NCBI RefSeq assembly: GCF_040807025.1
Contig: NC_090946.1
Coordinates: forward strand, 80,846,641 to 80,910,640
Length of the DNA: 64,000 nucleotides
Source of the DNA: Struthio camelus
Lineage: Eukaryota; Chordata; Aves; Struthioniformes; Struthionidae
Direction: 5' to 3'
The notes under the pieces were generated by a model that saw only the letters and a list, made by a program, of their open reading frames with translations, searched no databases and was not told the origin of the DNA. The translations under genes and the position numbers were made by a program. Below are positions 18,901 to 30,900 of the stretch, in pieces (within the stretch, counting starts at the first letter, position 1; the number at the start of each line of letters is the position of its first letter).

Positions 18901-21900
18901 CGGTAGCTGTCAAGCAGGGGTGAAAGGTTAGTCCCTCGGCAAGGTCAGTCAATTAGCTAAATTGGTGGCTAACTGTATTGTGTTTCCTGTCGGCTCCATC
19001 CTTCTGCAGGCACCTCCTTGGGCGGATGGGATGGTTAATGCTCTTACCTTAATGCGAAACCTGGGTAGATTGGTAAAATCCCCACCTTTCATCTTTATCC
19101 GCACTGCCGTGGCGTCTCTAAAACAAGATCCTCTTGGTTCGTGTTGAAACGTGTTTGGCTGAAATGCCAAACGGCGCCTGAGGCTCCTAAAGCAGCGACT
19201 CTCCTGGGCTCAACATCGCGACAGCCTTTTCCCGGTTTTGTCCTGCTGTGCACATAAACGTGTGGCTGGCTCTGCTCGGCGAGTCTATCCCCGGCTCAGG
19301 GTGTTTTGCCAGCCTCTGAGAACTGGGGCATTGGCTTAATTGGTGCTTCCTTTCAACCTGTGCTAATTAAAAGGGTTCAGGCTCTGCTGGAGAGGCTTCC
19401 TTCCCCTGTCAGCCTCTCATCTCTTGTTACAGAGCCGGGGAGGGCCGGGCTGCTGTTGGGAGGATCAGACGCCCCGGGAGGCACTGCAGCCTCCATCCCT
19501 TCGGGCTTTTGAGACCCAACTGGAAAAGGCGTGAGCAGCCGGGTCTGAATTCAGTGTGGACCCGGCTGTGAGCGCGAGGCTGGGCGAGAGCTCCTGGCTC
19601 CTTCCCAGCCTCGTGGGGTCTGATGTTACTGAAAACACGGACTAGTGGGAGACGAGACGTGAATGACCAGCAGCTCGATGGATATGGTGCAAACGATGCT
19701 GCGGCCGTGAAGGCTGAAAACTTGTGCTGGTTGAAGGTGTCCAGCCTCAGGCAAGCACCTGAGCCTGCTCGGCCATCCTGAGCCGAGTCGCAGGTGATGG
19801 TTGGGCGCTCGAGCTCGTGGCAGCGGAGAGCTTGCCAGGCACGACTGCACCGGCAAGGGGCCCTGTGTGCCCTCGCTCTTGTCTCCTTTTTGTCTTGCGT
19901 TACGCCTGGGGGTCTGCTGGAGGGTGCTGATGCTGCAGCTGGGGTGGGGAGCAGGCGCCCTGGATGGCCGGCGCGGACCCGAAGCCGGTGGTAGGGCACG
20001 GGTCTCCCGAAGGCGTGCGGCGGCAGGGCTGGCCCGTTCCTTGAGCGTGGCTGAACGCAGCGCGTCCTAGGGCGGTTGCACTGGTTTCTGAACGGCGGCG
20101 TAGGACTTCTCTCGTCTCCCGCGATAACGGCTCTGGGAGAGGTGCCTCCTCCTTGCGGGAGGCTAAGGCTCGCAGAAGCGGCTGGCGTGTCCCTGGCACC
20201 CTCCCCGCATCTGTCCCCTCCGGTGCCGGCTAGCGCCGTTTGCCCCCCGAAGGAGGGGGGGAGCTGGGTGTGCGCTTCCGCCGTGACACCTTCTCCAGCA
20301 GGGCGGAAAGCGGTCTTGCTGGCGTGCCTCCGCAGCAGGAGGAGACAAATCAACCTTGTTTTGCTCCCAACTTGGAGCTTGCTGAAGCATGGGGCTGTGC
20401 CAGGTCAGCGTGCTTTCTCTAATTGCCGCAATCAAGAGCGTATGGGGAGCAAGCCTCGACCAGAGGACAAGGTTGCGGACTGAGAGGGTGTTCTTCAGTT
20501 TAATGCTCCTAAAAGCCTTTTACCCCCGGCTTGCTCTGTACCTGTCGGAGCAAACCCTTCCAGGAGGGTGAGGCTGAAAGTCTTTGTCTTGCGGTCTTCA
20601 AAGTGCAAACGCGAGGATCCCGAAGCACGAGCGTCTCGGTGGGTCGGGAGCTGTACGTAGTTGCTCGCTGTAGTGCTACCTCCCCGCAAAGGTGTGTGTG
20701 TTGATGCGACTCTGCTGGGACTGGGTTGTGCTGCTTTGCAGCTGAAAGTAACTTGCAAGCTGTGCCGCTGAGGCTTGCCATCTTTGGGGGGGTCTTTGCT
20801 CCGGCTGCTCACCGGCAGGGAGAAAAAAAATCAGGGCCGTAAACTTCGGTGCGAGGGATCACCTAGCCCTGTGCAAAATAGAATAGGCCCAGTGTGCGCT
20901 CCTGATCGTCATTTTAATTAGCAATATATTCTGGTGGTGAACAAAGGTCTGTCTCCCTGGAGCAGATGGCAGGGTGGGAGAGGTTGCTAAGTTGTTACGG
21001 GGAGAGGCCACGGCGAGCAAACAGCGCAGGCTGCAGATGCTCGCCCGGGCTCGGAGCTGGAAGGCGGCGAGCATTGAAAACCTCGGCCATCTGCCGCTCG
21101 GGCCGGCGAAGCACGCGTCTCTCCGAATAATGCGGTCCCCCCAATCCCTGCCTCCTGCGCGCCGCGCGTGACCCGCGTCCAGCTGCAGCGCCGGCGCGAC
21201 AATGCCGCGCGTGACACCGGGCGCCCCCGGCCCCTGCCGCAGCCCGCCTTTGTGCTCCCCGAAGGCGCCCGCCGACCCCGGCCCCCCGCGCCCCTCCGCA
21301 CAAAGGCGCCCTTGTCGAGCAGCAGCCGCCGCCGCGGCGGAGCGAGGGGCCCCGGGGTTCCCGCGGAGCGGCGCGCGCCGGCCATGATCCGTTAGCAGCG
21401 TGCTGCCGAGCCGGCAGGTGCCCGTGCGCTCTCCAGCCTCTTCTGCTTGTTTGGATGGGAGACGTTGCCATGTGCTGTGGTTATTCTTGGCCTTCCCCCC
21501 CCCCCCCCCCCCGCCCCAAGCAAGTGCTTGAAGCGGGAGCTTCTGGAGCTAGGCTGTCTGGTTGCATTTAACAACAAAAAAAAAGAAACCCCACTGCTGA
21601 TATGAAAAGACTTCACGGCAGGGCGGTGGACGCTCCCCGTGCTCCCTACCTGGCCTCCCAGCACGGGGACCGGAGGAGGACGCTTTGCCAGGCCCCCCGG
21701 GAGCCCTTCTCCTGGAGCTGGGCTAGCGCTGGGGAATATACGGACGTGTGCAAACGGGGCCGCTCTCCGATCCCGCGCTCTGGGAACGCGGGCTGCTTTT
21801 GCTCGCTTCCGCGGAGGATGAGATGCCAGCCCCTGTCGCCTCGGTGGGTTTATCAGCAAACCGGGAGCTTGGGCAGCTCCTCGCCCCTCCGGCTCGTGGG

Positions 21901-24900
21901 CTGCCGGAGCAGGGCGAGAGGCTGCCCCGGCTGCGCTTGACCGACCCTGCCTGCGGCAGGGGAAACGTGGGCTCTTGCTCCATTCGCTCCCCCAATTTCT
22001 GCCTGAGTCCGCTCTGGGGGGGAGCAGCTTCAATCCACTTCTCCGTTCCGGTCCTTCCTGGCTCCCTCGTCTGTCGCAGTAGCCCTGGAAGCAGAGGGGC
22101 ACATGCAAACGCCGCGGTGGTGAGCTGGGAGATGATGAAACAGAAGCAAGCAGCAGAGCTAAAAAAAAAAAAACAGTGACCTAATCCAGTTTCCATGGTA
22201 ACGCCATAGATTAACGGCTTTTAGCTGTAATCTGAATGAGATGTATTGAACTTTTATATGATGATTTAGAGCCCCTTTATGTCCTGGGTGACTTTGAGTT
22301 TAAGTCCATCAGTCACATGCACGTGTAAGTATGCACTTCTAACTGTGGAGAAGTAGCATCTGCCTGTGCTGCTGCTGAGATGAAGTCACTATTGCTGGGC
22401 GCCATGTGTTGAACAAATACCATCAGCTGGCACGAGGGTGGTCCAGACTACAGACTGCCACATAATATGTGGTAAATCACTTAAGCAACGTATGCTAAAT
22501 AAACCTGCAAGTGTCTCCTGGCCAATGGCATGTGGAACGACTTTTCCAAGCCCAGGAGCTGTGCAGTGTTTTTGGGTGCCTGCTGTGGGGGATTGCTGCC
22601 CTCTTCTCCCACGTCCTTCCTACCTCCAGGCTGGGGGCTGTTGCCCTGCTCCTCGTGCTGCGAGAGCTGATGTGGTATTGCCGCAGAAGAGCAGGATGGT
22701 TTAAAACCAGGAAAGAAGATAGTTTCTCTCTCCTGCCTAGCTCAGCGGAGAGCCCGCCTTGATCTCCTGGCCTGTGGCAGGGGCTACAGAAGGCTCTTTG
22801 GAGTGGGCTTAGCCGAGCACAGGCAGATGGGTTCCCCCTTATCAAAAAGCAGAAAGCAGTGAAAGCTTCATTTCCCAGCTCGTGCGTGCTCTGGGAGCAG
22901 ATGTCCTGATTATGCTCGCGTGACCGGGTTCATTGCAGCGTAATTACCTGCTGCTGAAGCGTGTTCCCAGGTGCCCTGGCCGTGGGGTTTTGGATACCAA
23001 GGGCTCCTCGCTCAGGACCCACTGTGTGGGGCACATCATCACGGCAGGGCAGTTTGGTGCTTAACGCGTCCCGTGGGCAAACCCGTGCCACTTTAATTGG
23101 GTCAGATAAGCGCATGGTAAAGCTGCCTTGGCTGTTGATGGAGATGGGGCTGGCCCCGGCTGCAGAGCGGCTGCCTGGCGTGTTTGCTCCTTGCATGCGG
23201 TGTTGTGCCATGCCGGCTTTGCCCAACACTCAAACTGCCCGTGCTGTGGATGCTGGAGAGCTGAAGTGTGTGCCGTGCTCGTGTCCCAGCAGGAAAGCAG
23301 CCCAGCTTGCAGGCTGGCATCTTCCAGGCTGGCTCCTACCGCGTCCGTGCTGGCTCTGTGCAGTAGTTCTGCACTGGGAAAATAAGGTTGAGGCTTCCTA
23401 TAAGGAAAAGATAACCCAAACTCATCTGAGATGGGTGGTGTGCATACGCAGCATGGGATCTCCTCTGCGTCCTCACCTTCTCTGCTGCCCTGGCAGGGCG
23501 AGACATGTGGAATGACTTGCTTGGAAGGTTTAAAAACAGCAGTTCCCTCCCTCCCTCTCTCCCCACTGACCTCCTGGACCCTGCTCTGATCTGCCCCCGT
23601 ACCTCTTGCGTGTCATTCATCAGGATTGAAGAGTCTTGTTATAGCTGGGGTGCATGCTCACTGAAACACCTCGTGTGCCGTAAGCAGGCATCCTCAAAAA
23701 GCCTTGGGCTGACAGCTTGGCCCGCAGAGACCACGGAGATGAAAGCCTTGCAGCACTGCTGGAATCCTGGCGCTCGTTTGATGTCGATTGTGGAGTCTCT
23801 TTCATACGTGTGGTGTCTCGGAATAACAATAACCTGGGAATCCTTTGTTTTCTCCTCAGCACTGGAAGACGCGGGACAGTGAGGAATACGAGGCAGAGGG
23901 TAAGAGCAAACACCTGCATTTGTTTCAGCTGCATAGCCGGAAGGCAAATAACCAAAGGGATTTATTAAGATAGTCCACAAGCGTGGAGGAGTATCTTGCT
24001 AGCTAAAGGCTTTGTGGCTTTCTTGTCCCGCTCCTGGGGAACAGGCTGCTTCCCCAGTATTTTTCTGACCTATGCAGCTGGTGCAACACTGAATAAGGAT
24101 GGTCCGAGTCGTGACACGGCACAAGGCGCTTTTGCTGTGTATTGCAGCATCTCAGTGCTTCACAGCAGCCACAGCCATCACTAGCTCCCCTTCTCCTGGC
24201 TTCTAACATGCCTCCCCCCCAGCTAGCTCCAGCTGCTGTGAAAGTCGGTGCAGTGCTGTGGGATGTGCAGGGCAGGGGCGAGGGAGGGCACTGCCTTCAC
24301 TCAGAAGGGAAATGAGCCCAAGCCAGGAATGATGCTGCCTGTGCTCCCTTGTCTCCCCGGCCCCCGCACTCGTGCGCGGCCACCTTGCAGGCTCTGGAGG
24401 TGCCGCTTCTCCGTGCGCTTCCCGTGGTGCTGCAGGTTTGGGAGACTTTGGTCCCAGAGCATAGCCAGGACCGGGCCCTCTCCTGCTTTTGGGGCTGAGC
24501 TGGGTGAGGCAGGGCTGCTAGATGTAGTAGAGTGCAGCAGTCACTAGATGTCAGCGTGATTTAATCATTAGTTTCCTATTTCTCCTGCAAGGGGAGCGCA
24601 GCCTGACCCCTGGGTGCTGTGCGGGTGGCTGAGCAGGGAAGGCAGCGGGCAGAGCAGCCCGGAAGGGTCCTGCTTTGCTTTGGGAAATGGCTAAAGACTT
24701 GCGTGGGGCTGGTTCACGCAGGGATGCTCGAGGGAAAGGCACCAGACTTAGCCTGCGCAGAGGCTCAACGAAACCAAAGGCCGGCGAAGCTGCGCGCGAC
24801 AACGCTCTCAGGACTAGGCTATGTAACTTAATTGCTCCAATGCCTTTTCCGTATTTCAGCTGCTGTCTAACCCCTTCTGTATCCAAGGGGATCGATTTTT

Positions 24901-27900
24901 AACTCCAAATGCCACTTTACCAGTCTCTTGGGTGAGGTAGAGGATAGAAGGGGATGGCCTTGCAGCTGCGAAGACTGAGTGTTTTGTATCTAATGGGTCT
25001 GTAAGTGCTTCCAGCTGGATAAGATTGCACTCAAGGTATTTGCTGGAGGTAGAGGAAATGTGTTCAACTGATGGCTTTTTCCCCCCAGAGTTGTTTGGAA
25101 GTACTTGGAGCAATACACACGCCGCTATTTGCACTCAGAGCACAGGGGCATTGTGGACAGCCTGGTCTGGGGGCAAAGCTTGTCCTGAGATGAGAACTTG
25201 AGGAGCTGCCCGAGACCTGCTCCTGCAGATAACTGAAAGCCGATCTGTGCTGACACACAGCTTGCTCTATCCTGTCCCTTGACCCCAGCAAACACTGGGC
25301 TCCAGCCGTGTCTCCGGAGGCCCTCAGGGCTGTGGGTTGGCTGCAGCCTTCTCTGTCCTCCATCCGCTCCTTTTGGTAGAGTCTGGTAGCGTTGCCAAGC
25401 TGATGCTTATTGCAGTACCCCAACATTGCAAGCTGTGCTCCGTGCTGGATGGGGTAAGGCAAACAGTATCACAGGTTGGCAGGGACCTCTGGAGATCACC
25501 TAGTCCAACCCCCCCTGCTCAAGCGGAATCACCTAGAGCAGGTTGCCCAGGATTGTGTCCAGACAAGGTTTGAATATCTCCAAGGATGGAGACTCCACTC
25601 CCTGTTCCAGTGCATAAGGCTTCTGAGGGCCAAGACCTGGCCGTAAGCACTGAGGACATAAGCTGCACAGGGGTTACGAAACCTGTGGGTCGTCCTGTGG
25701 TCGCTTTTGCATTGCTGATTGCTAATGACTCTGTTAAACCAATGCGGTCGCTGTTTCAGGCCAGCTGCGCTTCTGGAACCCAGATGACCTGACGGCCTCG
25801 CAGAGCACTGCGATACCGGTGCCCGACTGGGTGGAGGAGAAGCTGCAGGAGGTCTGCGAGCACCTCGGCGTCGCCAGGGACGGCCACTTGCACAGGAAAA
25901 AACTTGTCTCCATTTGCGAGCAGTATGGCCTCCAAAACGTGGATGGGGAGGTGAGCGACCCCGGGGGCTCTCTGTCAAGGCGAAGGTGCCGGGGCTGCCC
26001 AAAGCCTTGCTGGTGTCAGTACCTGTTCCCAGGTTTCATGCTGGTGTACACAAGCCTTAAAAAGCAAGTGCTGATTAGCAGAATTTCCACTACTTGGAAA
26101 GCAGGTTTCAGCTCCAGTTCATGGCTTTCTTATGAGTTTACTGGTTTCAAATCATCAAATGCATGAGGCTGCTCTGATAAAAGGTAGCTACCAGCCTTAC
26201 CGGCGCTGTAACGTGCAAGCGTCTTCTCCTGAGTAAACTTTTGTTTAAAAATTTATCACAGATTCTCAGCGTGTCTCCTTAATCCCAGGAATGTTCTGGC
26301 TAGGAAGCAGGTATTTATTAAAATATTTGTAGACAGTTGCTTTTGACTTTGTTTGCAAAGGCCTGAGGGCTATTTCTGTGATCCAGAAAGAATCCATAAG
26401 TAAATTTTTTTTTAAACAAAAGGTTCTCTTGTCAATTTAGAATTCAGTTTTTATATGAAAAAGACTGTTTTGCATCTTAAAATAACATTTTTAAATGATT
26501 TTCTTCATAAAGTTTCTTTCTGAATGGGTATTCCTTTGCAGCATTTGCAACAAAATGCTTTCAGTATATGAAGAGAGGAATCTGAAAATGGAAAAATAAA
26601 AATAAAAGAAATTGAAGGCAAAGGAATAGGAAGGGATTATTTTTAATATCTCTAATCCGAATAAGCTTGGTTCTTCCTTTAATTAAAAAAAAAAAAAAAA
26701 TAGACTGCCCTGAAGTCTAAAGTACATTTATTGTAACGTAGCGGTGACTTGCTGTTTTGTTCAGTCACTTCACAAGCTGCTGTGGTTTTAGCGCTTTTCT
26801 CACGCTAACTAGCACTGAATTCCTGAGGCCACCTGGTCTGGAGAGCAGAGTGAAACAAGTTATTTCATGCTGCCTCATGAGACAGAACTGCTCCAAGATA
26901 CCTGGGAGCTCACGTGCCCTCACAGGCAGGGTTTTGGTAGCATATGTGGCTCTGCAGTTTTCTATACCTTTATATATAGATGAAGCTGTAGATGATTGTT
27001 CTCTAGGTCTCGTGATAGTACAGTATCTGCAGTAATTCTTTTGGTCTATTGCTTTACTCCTTTTTTTTTTTTTTTTTTTTCTCCTTAAAAGAAAGACCTA
27101 GGTAATTGAGCCTTGTCTGCCATGCCTAATTGTTATGCTGTAGTGTTTCTTATTTGGCTGTAACAGCTGTGATTTTTATCTCCTGCTGCTTGCAGGTGCT
27201 TGAAGAGGTGTTCCATAACCTGGAGCAAGATGGCACGATGAGCATAGAAGACTTCTTCTATGGTTTATTTAAAAATGGGAAGTCACTTACTCCCTCAGCG
27301 TCTACTCCATACAGACAGCTGAAGAGACACCTCTCCATGCAGGTGAGGAGCTGAGAGGAACGAACGCTCTGGAGAAGCCTTGAGCAGAGCAGACTGATAG
27401 GTCTTGTAAGGGTGAGAGATCAGCTAATGGAGAGATGTACTTGATTCAATAAGCTTCTAGTAACGGGTGACAACTGTTGAAGTCTTCCAGTAGATTTTTT
27501 CATCCCTATCTCAATTCTGTTGTGTCATGCTAGTATCAAAATTGCTTTTTACAGCTCCTTGATGAACGGAAGCTAGCCTCCTGGTTAATGGACACTGAAA
27601 TAGGCCCAAATGTTTTGGAGTACAGTCAGCCTCCCACCCAAACCCTGCTGTACATCTGCTGGCACTCAAGATGTCCCATCTGTTTTAGATTTGTGTACTG
27701 TACTTGTTAAAAGTAGCCTCTCTGCTAGTGTTCCCTTCCCACCCCCCGCCCCGAAGGAAAGGTGTCTCTTCAGCAGCTGGTCACTGGAGGTTGGATGACC
27801 GGCAGTATTGCAGGCTGTTAGGGACCGTTGCAGCTGGCTTTGCGGGTGCTGCAGCAGACAGCAAGGGTGCTGTCATGCTGTAAATGTGGGCCCATCACTA

Positions 27901-30900
27901 TGGGGGAGGCTGTATGAACGGCAATGTACTTCCCCTCGCAAAAGTTCCCCCTTTCAAAATACCAGAAGCGTTTTGTAAAACAGGAAAGTCCCTGGCTGTG
28001 CAGCGTTGCTGGGAGAAGACTGTGCTCGCTAATCCAGCAGTTCTCCAGCTGAGCTGGGGCCCTGGGGGATAATCCTGGGGAAAGGGAAGGAGGGGTATAA
28101 ATCCCAAGTAAATCCCATCTACCCTCTTTTTCCCTTTCCTCCCCCATTTTTTCCCCTCCTGTGGGGTAGCTGTGCAAAGCCCTGCAGGGTTGGGAGGTGG
28201 TTGCAGGGAATGATCCTGCCACGGCCCTGCTCTCTGCCCTCCTGGTGGACATCGGCAAGCTGAGAGAAGCCAGCAGCTGCCCCTGGGGATCCCGTCGGTG
28301 TCATGGGCCGGACTGCTCTTGGCGGGGGTGGTGGGGGGGAGAGGCAGCTGCAGGCTGCGGTATGTGGGAGATGTGCAAGGAGCTCATTTGGAAAGCCGGG
28401 AGCCGTGAAAACATGGTGTAAATCATTGCATGCAGGGAGGAGAGTGGTGGTCCATGAAGACTAGGGGTATGCGTTTTCCACATGCTCTTCTCTAATGTTT
28501 TACTCCAGAGTTTGAGAATTGCTACCCATCTTTGCCTGGAAGCTAAGGGCTGTAACAAAAGCCAGTATGCGCTCCCAGCATCCTGCCTAGGGGAGACAAT
28601 GCTTTAAGAACCAAAATGGCTTGCACTTGTGGTTAAGCGGTGGAAAACACTTTACCAGCGTTGAGGACAGCTCTGAAACTGCTCCTCCTTGAATTTATTT
28701 TAAATCCGAAGCGCCTGGTTACACTGTAGTGTCACAAGGTCAGCAGCAGTCCTCCTGGCAGCTGTTTGCACGGCTGTGAGGAAGAGCAGACCTTAATCCT
28801 TAATCTCTAGAGGACTGTTAGGGAAATATATTTTTAAGCTTTCCTTGTCCTGGGGTGGTCAGATGCCCGGCTCTGCCTGTGCCCAGTCGCATCCTCTCCC
28901 CTCTCTTGGCAGTCCTTCGATGAGAGCGGGAGGCGTACGACCACACCGTCAGCAATGACGAGCACCATCGGCTTCCGTGTCTTCTCCAGCCTGGACGATG
29001 GCATGGGCTACGCCTGCGTGGAGGGGATCCTGGACACCTGGCACGAGGAGGGGATAGAGAACAGCCACGAGATCCTGAAGGTAACAGAGCGGCTCCTGCC
29101 TGTCCAGTTTTGTTTGCCTTTTTTACTGTGGCATTCTGGATTGTAGCTTCGAATTGGGTTTTAGAGCTTTTTTCCTCTAAAATTCCCAGTGGGAGTGTAG
29201 CTGTTCTTGGGAATTTCCAGTCATTTCCGTTACGGAAATGATGATGAGAGCTCAAAGAGAGCTGAAGGTTGACGATAAAATCTAATGTGCACAGCTTGCA
29301 GAGGTCACCTATATTTGTAGAAAGCAGTTTGATTCCTTCACCTCGCTCAATAGCTGCACCTGCAAACCATTTAGCATGGGGCTGGCCTGAACTGTTGCTG
29401 AAGTGGAGGGCAGGATTTGATAGCCTGCCCAGTAAATAGTGTGTTACTATACACAGAGTAAAAGGGTAATTTTGCAAATCGGGTGTGCTGATATCTGAAG
29501 TAAACCCCTTCCCTGTCTGCCTCGCTAGAAACTGTGGACAGGCTAAAAGACCATTTGATGTGTCTGTCACGTTTTTCTTGGCACTTAAGGTCTACATGGA
29601 TTTCAGACGTTAAGTTTGCCATAAACACTTGATCCAAAACTCTATCATTGTGCTCAGGCAGAGAACACACTCGTAGTTTGGGCTCATGCAGTCCGGTTTG
29701 GTAACTCGGACTCATTTTAACCGGACTCGCATGGTATGCTGTTGACTTATCTTTTGTTTGTTGGTTGCTCTAGTTACTGGCTTGCCTGCTTTGTTGCCGT
29801 TATTGTGCGTTTGCGTGCGTGGAGCCCTTCGGTTACCTCACTAGCTCTGTTCTGTGCTCATGCTGAATCAGGCTTTGAAGGACGTTACCATCACAGTTGC
29901 TAATGATAAGGTTGTTTTTTTTCCCTCCCTAAAGGTAGTGAGGAAATGAAATACACTATGAAATATCTCCTGTAAGACTCCTGTATTGTATGAAAAGACT
30001 TCCTTTTGTTTAGCATAATCACTTTCAATCACCTCCTTGCAGCATTTGAGTATTTTAAAAGGCCAACATAGTCAAGCCCGCTATAGAATTGATACTTTTA
30101 ATCAGGCATAGCCTTAATTTCCTGTTAGTCTTACCGTAGAATTGTGACGTTTTTCATCTTTGTAGCTGGCAGCAGCTCTTTAATGTGGGAAAGTAGCAGA
30201 GGGGAGATGTGCTGGTATAATTGCCCAAAAGCAGTTTGTAGCAGATTCATCAGCAAGCGAAGATCTTCTTGGAGCCTCCTCAGCTTTTTTCTCTCATTTT
30301 AGGTATGAATGCCTTCAGGCTCTACAAAGAGGTAAAGGTTGCTCTGTTCCAATGACTCATTGTTTTACAGGCTTTGGATTTCAGCTTGGATGGGAAGGTG
30401 AACTTGACAGAACTGACGTTGGCTCTGGAAAATGAGCTTTTGATAACCAAGAATGGGATCTATCAAGCAGCGCTGGCGAGCTTCAAAACGGAGATAAGAC
30501 ATTTGCTGTAAGTTGTCAGGATTCCCGTCTCCTCCACTTCCTCACCGCCCTCTTAGACGTTTGCCAAGAGCTTAAGTAGCAACTGATTAATCGCAATTTG
30601 TCATGCATCTGAAAAGGATATCAGACATGGCGCTGCAGTTTCACAGGAAGTCTAGCTTTTGATTTTTCTCGGTCAGAAACTGCGAACTCTTCGTTATTTC
30701 GTTTTGCACAGTTAAAACACCAGAATACAGCCAAGTATCATAGGAAAATATGCATACAAAAACAAATCAAAACAGCAGGCTGATTCCAGCCCTGTTCTCC
30801 AGCCTGGAAATGGTCATTAATGGCCAAGGAATGTAAATCTTATGATTGAGGCTGGTGCAATTTGGCAAGCGGTACCTTGAATGCTACGTGATTTCTTGCT

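Larger units (their letters stand above)
16769..23859 (+). other. NIN: NIN intron 4 (contains the GC-to-AT boundary)
   Basis: 7.1-kb intron. It is GC-rich to about 22.19 kb, including a CpG-dense block at about 21.03-21.40 kb, and becomes clearly AT-richer afterwards. An X-box-like motif sits at 22189-22202. A long C homopolymer lies near 21487-21512. No extra exon was recognised. Confidence 0.7.

Noticed and set aside
22438..23980. ORFs of about 80-185 codons in NIN intron 4
   Set aside because: No family resemblance, no flanking splice signals in phase with NIN, and codon composition like intronic sequence.
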